From Panicum virgatum (Eukaryota; Streptophyta; Magnoliopsida; Poales; Poaceae), in NCBI RefSeq assembly GCF_016808335.1, contig NC_053140.1, positions 31,612,586 to 31,676,585 of the forward strand: DNA of 64,000 nt. Direction: 5' to 3'. Made by a program: the position numbers and the translations under genes. Within the stretch, counting starts at the first letter, position 1. Each line of letters opens with the position of its first letter. Under the pieces are notes generated by a model. It ran no database searches. It was not told where the DNA came from and was given only the letters and a program-made list of their open reading frames with translations. This document shows, piece after piece, positions 22,865-34,165 of the stretch.

Positions 22865-23881
22865 TGAAGTAGTTTATCTTTAGTTAGCCTTTTCTTTTAA
22901 GTCAAGTAATGTTTGCCGTGATCGGCTAGGATTTGATAGCGCTAGGCTATAAATATCAGTTGTAAGGGACCGGAAAAACTTGATACACATCCAATGCAAC
23001 AAAACTTTACAATTTCTTTGCACTTTTTCAGCGACTTCACGTTTTCTTTTCTCTTTTCGACGAGTTCTTTCAAGTTGATCAAGGACGCCTCACATCCGAG
23101 CGACTTGATCTGCTGGTGAGTTTTTGTTTTACCGAGTATATCTGAGCTTTAGCTTCCGGGCGCATCGCTGTGGCTTCGTTCAGATTTATTCCAAAGTTAT
23201 CGAATTTATCTAGGCTTTGACTTCCGGGCGTATCGCTGTCGTCTCATCTAGATTTATTCACCAATTATCGATATCGGCTAGATTTGTAAGTTTCCTACGC
23301 TTTTTGGCCATTATCATATCTAAATGGGAAAATTCGATTCATGCCACCACAACTCCGTGAAATTGGGTTTCACGTTGAAAATCATGCCACTCAATGGCAT
23401 GGATTTCAACATGAAATCCAACTTCAAGAAGTTGTAGTGGCATGGATCCAACTAATCCTATCTAAAAATATATCGGATCGGTTTTAGGTTTTGCAGTAGC
23501 ACTTTTTTATTTCAAGAGCCGGTTTAGATATGTTTTTAGCTCGCATCATCTGAGTTACACATTCATAGCTTAGATCTTGTCATACACACACAATCGGCTG
23601 TTTAGAGCCGGTTTTGTCGTTTTGTGCATCGGCTGATCTTGCCGATGCGCTTGTTTATTACATGCCTGCATTTAATATCCTTTTGTCGTCTATAGTATCG
23701 GCAAAACTTGCCGATACGCGCATCTGAGAGATATTCGGAATCACAGCCGATACGCTCTCGAATTTGACTCTGTTTTCTCCCTTGTCAATTTCAGATCAAA
23801 TTGACTGGCACGCTTGGTTCACTTTCCGTGCTTGGCGAACACTTTCCCTCGGATTCCAGTGTGTTGATTTTTGCGTCAACA
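22865..23881 (+). repeat. Element C 5' LTR, second part
   Basis: Resumes after D. TATA box TATAAATATC at 22948-22957 (matching 43341-43350 in the right LTR). Ends TTGCGTCAACA. It contains a 134-bp MITE absent from the right LTR. Confidence 0.88.
23325..23458. mobile_element. Fold-back MITE inside the 5' LTR of element C
   Basis: 134 bp absent from the 3' LTR of C at the matching place (around 43718). Flanked by a perfect 8-bp repeat TATCTAAA (23317-23324, 23459-23466). Nearly the whole element is one long inverted repeat: GATTCATGCCACCACAACT near the left pairs with the complement of the right arm (GATCCATGCCACTACAACT). An 8-bp TSD fits the hAT superfamily, but the termini (TGGGAAAA) are not typical, so the family is open. 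Confidence 0.85.
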
Positions 23882-23889
23882 CATCTTTT

Positions 23890-23905
23890 GGCACGCCCGG
23901 TGGGA
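23890..23905 (+). other. Putative primer-binding site of element C
   Basis: GGCACGCCCGGTGGGA, eight bases after the LTR. Its sequence differs from the primer sites of A/B, D and E. The tRNA was not identified. Confidence 0.5.
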
Positions 23906-24018
23906 CCGAAAGCTTCAACATGGTGGAGATCGCAGATAAATCTACAGTTAGTGAAGAAAACTAGATTCCTGTTCCTGAAGACAAGCTCAAAGAAGAACGA
24001 AAGAAGGAATATGCAGAG

Positions 24019-25593
24019 ATGGTGGAGAGATTCAAACGTGAATGCCTCAAGTCATACAACGTCAACAGATCTGGTGAGGTGATCAAGAAGTTTAATCTTC
24101 CATCTTTCCAGCCATTGACAGAGGCTCAACGTGAAAGCAAGATGATAGATGCAGTTGGCCAAGCTGTGGCACAAGCCTTCATCAAAAGTGCAACAGTTAT
24201 GGGCAACACGGTGCACAATGTAGTGGTCAAAACTTTTACTGAAGGCACGTATCCAGGGTGCATGGGTCCTTGCTATATAGAGCCAGATCAGATGCAGTAT
24301 GTTCCCTTGGAAATATCTATGGCAGCAGCTCTGTCGGCTCAAAATAGCCAGGCAGGAACAAGCAACAGTCAAAACCCACCCCAGATTACTACTGCAACAT
24401 CGGCGGTTACAACATATCCTATCTACTCAACCAGGCCACCGATTGCTACAACTGTGCAGGATGGATCTGCGTCCGTATTTCCTAAACGATGGAATCCTGC
24501 TACTGGGTTTGGCATGCATCCGGATTTCTATTCTAAGCCACCCAAGATGCAGTTTAATGCATCGGCTTCTAAGCCGATGGCCTCTCAGCCTGATCCATCG
24601 GCTGCTCAGCCGATGGGTGCACAGCAGGATGCATCGGCAACACAGCTGAATGCACAAGGCGCATGGAGTCCACAATAGATGGCACAAGCTAATGCATCGG
24701 CGCCATCGCCGATGACCCCACAGCAGCGTCTTGCTATCCTGCTTCAACTCCAGTCTCCTTCAGAAGTGTTGTTGTCGCAATCTCCGCATCAGAAGGGAGT
24801 CAACTGGGTATTCCATAATCAAGCAACTGGACAGATACGGTGTGTCAGTGTACCATACATGGATGCTACTGGGCAACAGTCGGCTAGTCCATCAGCTCCA
24901 CAGCCGACGATGACTCAGCAGACACCCAATCGGATAGCTCAGCAGACACATCAGATGCAATCGGCTGAACAGCCGATGAACCATGTAGCTCAACAACTTA
25001 CGATGATGACCAATGCAGTGAGCTCAGTTTCTCCTCAGCAAATGCCAATAGTTGAGCCGCAAGTTGACTGGAGCACAAAGATAGCTGAAGTGATGAGGGA
25101 GCAGTATGGTTTGAGACCAAAGCAACAGTCTGTTATGTACAAGACTTCCTATCCTCCGGTTTATAATCAGATTCCTCTCCCACACAAGTACAAGATGCCT
25201 GATTTCACAAAGTTCTCAAGGCAGGGAGAAGTTTCTACGATGGAACATGTTAATAGGTTCCTTCTACAGTTGGGAGAGGCGGGCAACCATGATGCTCTCA
25301 GAGTCCGTTTGTTCTCCTTGTCTTTGTCTGGATCGGCCTTTGCTTGGTTCACCACTTTGCCGGCAAACTCCAAATTATATTGGGCCGATCTAGATAGACA
25401 ATTTCATCAGTTCTTTTTCTCTGGGATTACTGAGTTAAAGTTGACCGATTTGACTGGCTTAAGACAAAGAAACGATGAATCGGTTGCTGCTTTTATCCAA
25501 AGGTTCAGAGATGTCAAGAACCGATGTTACAGTTTGGTTCTGTCCAATCAGCAATTGACCGATGCAGCATTTAATGGGCTCTTGCCGCACTAA
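24019..25593 (+). pseudogene. Element C gag, N-terminal part, with an in-frame stop
   Basis: Two in-frame segments (24019-24678 and 24679-25593) are separated by a single TAG at 24676-24678. The first half is a low-complexity Ala/Ser/Pro/Gln region with four SAxxPM repeats. The second half has a gag core: IPLPHKYKMPDFTKFSRQG, VNRFLLQLGEAGNHDALRVR, LSLSGSAFAWFTTLP, and AAFIQRFRDVKNRCYSL. It ends at a TAA just before the element E insertion, and the frame picks up again at 37505. The protein would be capsid. The SAxxPM repeats are encoded by CATCGGC-N6-GCCGATG palindromes in the DNA. Confidence 0.78.
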
Positions 25594-25655
25594 AGATAAA
25601 TACGCATCGTAGGAGTTTGAAAGTATTAGCCAGATCGCGAGTCGGATGACAGGGG

Positions 25656-28600
25656 TGTAACACCCGGTTTATAAAAGAACATAAACCGAGCAATCATATA
25701 CGTGCCAGGATCAAGTCACACGTATATACAACAGAATGAACAGTATATCATAGCACATATGACGTAAAAAGATATAATAAATCGAAATACGAATGTTATT
25801 TATTACAATAATGACAAAATGTCTGATACAGCGGAAGCGAAGTACAAAATACGAATAAAGCTCTCCGAAGCTGAAGCAGGGCGCCACAGGGACGTCGACT
25901 GGGAGACGAAGCACCTAGAAGTCCTCGTAGTCCTGGTAGCGCTGGACGAACTCCCTCGAGTCGGCAGGAACTGAGCAGCAGTAGCGTAGCCAAGAGGAAA
26001 AAGTAGAGAAGAGGCAAGAGTGAGTACACAACTTGTACTCAACAAGTATAACACAAACTATGGGGCTCTAGGCTGGCTGACTCAACTGCATTAGCTTTTA
26101 AGTGTTGGCAAAATTTTATTAAAGCTATTTATTACGAGTTGATGAATTACCATTAACCCAGTTACATAGTAATTAATCAAGATTAAACATGTTACTACTG
26201 AGAAACCAAACCAAAACCAAGCCACCAAGGTAAACCCCGAGAAGCACCTCCCTCGTCGGAAGGAGATAACTTCACTAATCAAAAGGAGGATCTGGGCCGC
26301 TCATAACCGTGAGCACGGCTAGTATACCAGTTTTACACTCTGCAGAGGTTGCACATCTTTACCCACAAGTCGTGAGCTACGCCAGTTGTTCATCACACTT
26401 CCTTAGGTGAGATGGCCAGCGACTCACTACGAGGCCTTTAAAAAGAATCTCGTTGGTAAGGCGTAACCGCGAGAGTTAGGTCGGCGACGATGGGGCCCAC
26501 CTCCGGGGGTACAAGCACAGGAGCGCAATCCAAGCACAGACCAAGCCGGAGGAGCAGGGACCATTGAAGCTTACTACTCTTGCCCCGCAGGTAAGTTACT
26601 CCAAACCAAAAAGATCTAGTTATTACGCCAAGTCTATCCCATTCTAGCCTTGTGGTAGCGCTGTTGTCCCAGGTTGTCGCTCTATGAACCGGTCCTTATG
26701 GAGAGTGGCCAACCAAGCACTAAGCACCGTGCTGGCCCCCTAAACCATGTTTCTACAAAAACCATCTTTTAACGAGAAGTGAGCCACTCAAGCCACACAG
26801 AGTGCCACTCTCAGAATTAAGTTCAAGTAAACCATTAATCAAATTAATTAAAAAGGACCAGAGTGTGTTATAGCGCAGCAACCTAGCACAACTAACCAAA
26901 ATGCAACCCAAAGGTATATATAAAGGATATAAAGTGGCTAGGAAATCCTTATAGGCATACAGTATTAAAATGCAGTATGAAAATGTATTTAAAGGTGATA
27001 GGTTGTTCATGTTATACTTGCCTTCCTCGTACTGCTCCTGCTGCTGCTCAAACTGCTCCGAAGACGGCTGCTCCGGGTACTGGTACTGGGGCTCCTCAGA
27101 AGGATCAACGTCTACTCACGAACACATGGCCAAAACAATGCACGAAAATAAGCATACAAACAAACACTAACAAAAACTAAGAAACAATACATCAATACAT
27201 AAAAACAGCGCACAAAACTACTCTAGAACTATTCTACGCGTTACAACGATCGCGTGGATATAAAGAACGCTAAAAACGGAGCTAAAACGCATAAACTAGG
27301 CCTAAAACAAGGTTCAGGGGCTTATTTGTAAGAAAACTGAAGTTCCAGGGGGTTTTCTACAAAAACTGAGGACTAAAACGTAAAAACCAGAAAGATCCGA
27401 GGGCCAACGCGTAAAAAGACCCTAACTGGACGGCGGGTTCTATTTTGAGAAAAGCCAGGGGGTTATCTGCTAAAAACTGGGCCCAACTGTAAATATTATT
27501 GAAAGCGCCTGGACTGCGGGTTGAAAACGAAGAAAGGTAGGGGTTCTTTAGCAAGTTTGCCAGGCCGAACCGGTATCTAGGGTTCTGGGCCGTTGGATCC
27601 GGATCTGAGGGTTGGGATTTGATCGGTTTGGGATCTAATCTCGGGCGTACATCTCGGATCGGATGGCCAGGGTTGAACGCGGCTGACGGCGGCGGCGGGA
27701 CTCGCCGGGATTCCTCTCCCGCGGCGGGGGATCGCCGGCGTAAGCCGAAATCGACGCTCAGGGTCTCGATTCGACGCGGGTGAGTGTCTAGGATGGGCTA
27801 CGCGTCATGCGTAGTCCACCTGGGACCTTGGCGGGCCTCTGGGAGGTCAGTGGCGGTGAGAGCAAGGACGACGGCGGCTCTGCACGGTGGCTCTCGCCGG
27901 CGAGCCGCGTTCTGGCGCCCAGGGTGTGCCTAGGCTACGGGAAGTAGCGCAGAAACAAGAGGGGTCGGGGCGCAGCTCACCGAGGGAGTCGAGGCGGTCG
28001 GACTTGCAGCGTGGAGGCCCGGCGACTTCGACCGGCGGCGGTGAAGGGGCGGCGTTCATGGTCCGGGCGGCGCGGGGTTCCTCCAGGCGCCTGGATTGCT
28101 TGGATCGACGCGTGGCGGCTCTACGAAGCAAGACCGGGGTCAGCGGGGCACGGGAGACGCCGGCGGCGTGAACCCAAGCGAGCGGCGCAACTCACCGTCG
28201 AGCGATTCGCGCGCGAATTCCGGCGCGGTGGGGCCTGGTCTCTGGGGCAAAGACCTTGGGGGGGTCCCCGGGTGCACGGCGGTTCTCCTGCGGGGTCTGG
28301 CGGAGTGGGTGGCGCAGCGGTGTGGCGTGGCCGCGGCGGCGCTGAGGGCTCTGCGCGGCGGAGCGAGCAGAGCGAGATGGAGGCGGCGCTAGGGTTCGTG
28401 GGGCGGCGCTCGGTTGGATTGGGAGAGGGCGCAGAGGATTGGGGCGGTTTAAAGGAGGCAGGCCGGGGATCTCGGCGTGGGAGCAAGGAAGGGAATCCCG
28501 GCGAACTCGGCGGGATTCAGGCGCGGGCGTTGCGCTGCGGGGGAGAAGAAGCTGGCAGGCGGGCCCGGGCTGCAGTGGGACGGGGCTGAGCGCTGGGCCG

Positions 28601-28990
28601 CGCGGAAATGGGCCGAGTGGCGAGCCGGGCCGCGCACGGGAGGGAGAGGGGGCCTGGGCCGGTTTGGGGAGAGGGGTGGGCTGCGGGTTGGGTTTTGGGT
28701 TTGGGTTATGGGTTCCCTTTCTATTTTCCTTTCCTATTTCCTATTCTTCTCATTTCTTAATCTAATTCAAACAAAGTTTGAATTCAAATTTGAATTTGAA
28801 TTCAAACCACACTCAAATAAAATTATGCACCAGCATGAATGCAACAAAAATTTAAACCTATGATAAATTTTAATTAATTAAGGAACAAAAATTTGATTAA
28901 ATGCCAACTAAACACAATAAACCTTAGAAAATTTAACTAAAGCCAATTAATTTATTAGTAAATACTGAAATTTAAAATTAGGGTGTTACA
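25656..28990 (-). repeat. Element E 3' LTR
   Basis: 3335 bp. It includes a GC-rich core (about 27590-28690) between AT-rich ends and an AT palindrome at 28776-28807. Short ORFs here are not conserved in element F and are not called genes. Confidence 0.96.
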
Positions 28991-29025
28991 TACCCTACCC
29001 CCTTAAAGAAATCTCGTCCCGAGAT

Positions 29026-32000
29026 TTAGCTGGGCTGGCTAGCAAAGAGATCTGGATATGTCTTCTTCAACTCATCTTCTCGCTCCCAAGTAGCCTCAGC
29101 TTCACTGTGATGACTCCACTGAACTCTGCACATCTTGATGCGCTTGTTCCGAGTAACCCTCTCTGAGGTCTCCAGAATCTTCACCGGATGCTCAGTATAA
29201 GTCAGATCCTCCTGGACATCGACTCCATCCAGGGGTGCCTGCTCCTCGGGTACTCGCAAACACCTCTTCAGCTGAGATATATGGAAGACATCATGAACTC
29301 CTGAGAGACTGAGAGGTAACTCCAGGCGATAAGCAACTTCGCCTTTCCGCTCTAGCACCTTGAATGGCCCCACATACCGAGGTGCTAACTTCCCTTTGAC
29401 ATTAAATCTACGGATTCCTCTCATCGGAGACACCTTCAGATACACATAATCACCGATGCTGAAAGTCAGGTCTCTCCGTTTGCCATCTGCATAGCTCTTC
29501 TGTCTGCTCTGTGCAATCCTCAGATTTTCTCGCACAGCCTGAACCATCTGCTCTGCATCATCTATGATCTCAGGGCCAAAGAGCTGCTTCTCACCGATCT
29601 GATCCCAATAGAGAGGAGTCCTGCACTTTCTGCCATACAATGCCTCAAAGGGAGACTTCTTCAGACTGGCCTGATAGCTGTTGTTATATGAGAACTCAGC
29701 AAATGACAGGCACTTATCCCAACTAGTACCGTACTGAATGGCACAAGCTCTCAGCATATCCTCCAACACTTGGTTGGTTCTCTCTGTCTGCCCATCTGTC
29801 TGAGGGTGATAAGCCGTACTGAAACGCAGCTTCGTATCCAACGAATCATGGAGCTGCTCCCAGAAACGAGAAGTGAACTGAGACCCTCTGTCAGATATAA
29901 TCTTCTTCGGCACACCATGCAAGCAGACAATCCGAGAGATGTACAACTCTGCAAGTCTAGCACCAGAGTAAGTAGTGTTCACTGGAATGAAGTGAGCAAC
30001 CTTCGTCAATCGATCCACTACTACCCAAATGGAGTTGTACCCTTTCTGAGTACGAGGCAATCCAACAATGAAGTCCATAGTGATTTCCTCCCATTTCCAC
30101 TCTGGAATCTTCAGCGGCTGTAACAGACCTGCTGGCCTCTGGTGCTCAGCCTTGACACGCTGACAGGTGTCACAAATAGCCACGTACTCTGCCACTGAAC
30201 GCTTCATCCCATACCACCAGAAACGTTCCTTCAGATCATAATACATCTTCGTGCTGCCCGGATGAATAGAGTATGCTGTATCATGGGCCTCACTCAGAAT
30301 TAACTTCCGAAGATCATGCACATCAGGCACGCAGATCCGGTTCTTGTACCACAAAGTACCCTGATCATCCTCTCTGAAATGAGGAGCCTTGCCCTTCTTG
30401 AGCAACTCACGAATCTCCTGCAGCTTCTCATCATCTTTCTGATGCTGCCTGATCTCTGACTCTAGAGTCGGTACTGCCTCGAATGCTGCACTGGAAGTAT
30501 GATGCAAGAAGCCCAGACTCAACTGCTCGAACTCCTCGCATAACTCTGGAGGCATATGGAAAGCCACGGCCATGTTGACATAACTCCTTCTGCTCAGAGC
30601 ATCTGCTACAACATTGGCCTTGCCCGGATGATAGTGAATCTCCAGGTCATAGTCCTTGACCAACTCTAGCCATCTTCTCTGCCGCATGTTCAGCTCATTC
30701 TGCGTGAAAATATACTTGAGGCTCTTGTGATCAGTGTAGATATCACACCGCTGCCCATACAAGTAATGCCTCCAAATCTTCAGAGCATGCACAACTGCGG
30801 CTAACTCAAGATCATGAGTAGGATAGTTCAGCTCATGCCGGCGTAACTGCCGTGAAGCATAAGCTATCACTCTGCCCTCCTGCATCAGAACACACCCAAG
30901 ACCATCCTTCGAAGCATCACAATATACCGTGAACCTCTTCGTCTGGTCTGGCAGAGTCAGGACTGGCGCCGTAGTCAACCTTTTCTTCAACTCATCAAAG
31001 GCCATCTGACGCTCATCAGTCCATATGAATGCCGCATTCTTCTCTAGCAAGGAAGTCAAAGGCTTCGCGATCTTGGAGAAATTCTCAATGAACCTCCGAT
31101 AATATCCTGCTAAGCCCAAGAAAGATCTGACTTCCTTCACTGTCTGCGGTGTCTCCCACTCGAGCACATCCTTCACCTTGCTTAGATCAACAGCAATGCC
31201 TCCCTGAGAGATAACATGACCGAGGAATGGAACCTCGTCAATCCAGAACTCGCACTTGCTGAACTTGGCATACAGCTGATGCTCTCTCAATCTCTGCAAT
31301 ACAAGTCTCAGATGCTCCTCATGCTCTTCTTCTGTCTTGGAGAAGATCAGAATATCATCAATAAAGATCACTACGAAGACATCCAGATAGTCCATGAAAA
31401 CCATGTTCATCAGATGCATGAAGAAAGCCGGGGCATTAGTCAAGCCGAAGGACATGACTGTATACTCATATAGCCCGTACTTGCAGGTGAATGCCGTCTT
31501 CGGAATGTCCCCAGGACGGATCCTCAGCTGAAAATAACCCGAACGAAGATCAATCTTCGAGAATATACGAGCACCTCGAAGCAGATCGAAGAGATCCTCA
31601 ATACGGGGCAGTGGATGCTTGTTCTTCATGGTGACTGCATTCAGCTCCCGATAATCGACACACATCCTCTTCGAGCCATCCTTCTTATCTACCAGCAATA
31701 ATGGAAAAGCCCAAGGAGAGAAGCTGCGACGGATATAGCCCTTGGCTAGCAACTCATCAATAGTTTTCTTGACTTCTTCATGCTCTATAGGCGCCATACG
31801 GTAGGGCCGCTTTGCAATAGGAGTTGTGCCAGGCAAGAGATCAATACAAAACTCAATGGCGCGTTCAGGCGGCATACCTGGCAGATCATCCGGAAAGACA
31901 TCCGGGAATTCAGACACCACGCGAATACCGTCCGTGGGTCTAGCCTCCATCTGATGAAGAAATCCAGAAGGCTCTACTGCACTGATAACAACCTCTTGGC

Positions 32001-33595
32001 CACTGGAAGCAGATAGCAAGACTGTCCTCTGAGCACAATCTATCCGAACTCCCCATTTGGCCAGAGTCTCCATTCCCAGAATGACATCAATGCCCTTGGT
32101 GTCTAGCACCATCAGATCAGTACAGAACTCTACTCCCCTCAAAGAAACACTGACTCTCGGGCAGTAAGTGTGAGACCTCAACTGTCCTCCCGGTGAAGAT
32201 ACTAACAGGCACCTCTTTAATGTGCTAGTATGAATACCATGATGCTCGACAAAAGACTGAGTAATGAAGGAATGCGTAGCACCAGTATCAAAAAGCACTG
32301 TAGCTGGATATGAATTAACCATGAACGTACCAATAACCACGTTGGGAGCCTCGGCCGCTGACTCGGCCGTCACGTGGTTCACCCTGCCCTGTGCTGGCGC
32401 CCTGGGCTGAGCTGGGCGCCCCTGCTGTCCGGCCTGCGCCTTCCGGGGGCAAGCGTTGGCGTAGTGCCCCGGCTGGCCGCAGTGAAAGCAGGTGCGAGGT
32501 GGTCCCTGAGCCTGCTGTCCGGTAGGAGCTGCCGGACGTGGAGCCTGTGGTGCCGGTGGAGCTGGTGGAGCAGCACGAGCCGGAGGTGCCGGTAACCTCG
32601 GGCCCTGACCTGCCTGCTGCTGTCGAGGCGGGTACTGCTGCGGTGGCGTCTGCTGGTACTGCTGAGGAGGCCGGTACTGCTGCTGGTACTGCTGGGGCGG
32701 CTGGAGTCGAGGACGAGTGTTGCTGCCGGAAGCAACGGGGACAACCTTCCTCTTCTTGTCCTCCATCTCCAAGTGCTTACGCTCAGTGTTGAGCGCACTG
32801 TCAACCAGATGGTTGAAGTCGTCGAAGCGGAGGTTGAGCAGCGCGTATTGGAGGTAGTCCTCAAGACCCTCCATGAAGTGCTCCTGCTTCTTGCGGTCAT
32901 CCGCAACCTCGGCAGGGGCGTAGCGAGCCAGCTGAAGAAAACGATCACGATACTCCGTGACCGACATAGTCCCCTGAATTCACAAAGACAGATAGATATC
33001 GGAAGATTAACTCAAGATTCATAAGGATAGAACAAGGGCATTAGCTCAAAAGAAAACGCTGAATGATTATACTTAAGATTACCTGCTTCAGTGCAAGGAA
33101 CTCCTTCTGCTTCATCTTCATAACGCCCGCGGGGACGTTGTGGCTGCGGAAACGCTCCCTGAACTGGAGCCAAGTGAGAGCCTCGCGGTCGTGAACTGGG
33201 TGGGACTCCCACCAGTCCAAAGCTGCCCCTCGCAGCTGTCCTGCTGCGTACAAGACGCGCTCACGATCATCGCACTGGGCGATGTCCAGCTGACGCTCCA
33301 CTGCACGGAGCCAGTCGTCGGCCTGAAGAGGGTCGGACGTGTGAGAGAACGTCGGCGGGTGACCCCTCAGGAACTCAGCACGCCTGTCGCGAGGCTGCGG
33401 CGGTGGAGGAGGCGGAGGCTGAGTGTGAGCGTGCTGAAGAGCCTGAACAGTGTTGTTCAGGGTAGCCATCATCTGCATCTGGAGCTGGAAGTACTGCTCC
33501 GGAGTCAAAGGCGGAGGCATCGGGATCCCGGTACCCTGGTTGTTCTGACCCTGCTGCTGGCCAGAACCTGAACCGGTGCTCCTGGTGTTCACCAT
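29026..33595 (-). CDS. Element E gag-pol polyprotein (two exons)
   Basis: Exon 1 is 33083-33595 (171 codons) and exon 2 is 29026-32973; the intron is phase 0, giving about 1486 aa. Exon 1 holds the gag N-terminus with a poly-Pro stretch and core ([30 protein letters not shown]). In exon 2, numbering from its first Met: gag to about 180 with zinc knuckle [14 protein letters not shown] at 160-173; protease DTGATHSF at 227; RT about 390-560 with catalytic FIDD at 535-538; RNase H from about 670 ([21 protein letters not shown]); integrase with a HHCC finger, a DDE core ([20 protein letters not shown]) and a GPY/F-like [14 protein letters not shown]; and a C-terminal chromodomain-like end ([17 protein letters not shown]). 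No stop or frameshift is seen, so the element may be autonomous. The chromodomain places it with chromoviruses, most like Tekay/Del. Confidence 0.95.
32974..33082 (-). other. Intron in element E gag
   Basis: 109 bp with donor CAG|GTAATC and acceptor ATTCAG|GGG. Removing it joins FLALKQ to [12 protein letters not shown] in frame. Without splicing, the gag frame ends a few codons into the intron. The equivalent intron is conserved in element F at 62290-62399. Confidence 0.85.
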
Positions 33596-34165
33596 CTGAT
33601 TTGAACAAAAGATTTCACGAGTAAGGATATTGCAGGAATAAATTCAGATGGATATGATAACTCTTTGCGGAAAAAGACTCAGCCATGATAAAGTAGACAG
33701 GATAGAGTGGACTGTTTTACCCCCAACGATCTAACTCATTTTATTAATTAGTTAACTTTAACATCCGAGTGATTTTCTTTAAACAAATTTAAACTACTAA
33801 ACTATGCAATCAGTCAAAAATCCAAATCAAGCATGTAGCATAATAACAAGCAGACAATTTTCATGACTTAGCCGAGTTTAGCAAAAGACTCGACTAACAC
33901 AACGCGTCGCGGAACGTGCTATCGGATTATTATAAAAAGGTCACCTAGCTATGCTCATGGTGGTCAGATGACTGATTCAGGCCAAAATCTACGAAACTAT
34001 TCTTCAGAGAGAGAAATCAAGGCAAGAAGGGTAAAAAGTCAAAGAAGTCAAGGGGTATAATAGTAAAATAGTTTCAGCAGTCAAGGATTGGAGAGAAGAA
34101 GTCCTAAAACTCGACCAGTTCTATCTAGGCTTCGTCCTACAGTCGATATGGCTCTGATACCACTC
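33596..34165 (-). other. Element E 5' leader with primer-binding site
   Basis: 570 bp between the 5' LTR and the gag ATG. The primer site lies at 34149-34164. A possible leader intron runs from donor TAG|GTGACC (GT at 33954-33953) to acceptor AATCAG directly before the ATG; both borders are kept in element F. Confidence 0.6.

Noticed and set aside
25803..26054. 83-codon hydrophobic ORF in element E's LTRs, in element orientation
   Set aside because: Identical in both LTRs only because the LTRs are nearly identical. In element F (60806-61057) the frame is broken midway, so there is no sign of protein conservation.
28011..28589. 192-codon Arg/Gly-rich frame in the LTR of element E
   Set aside because: Lies antisense in the GC-rich core, has biased composition, and the second LTR breaks it by a one-base indel.
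32379..32948. 189-codon Ser/Thr/Arg-rich frame within gag of element E
   Set aside because: Out-of-frame shadow of the proline/glutamine-rich gag segment.
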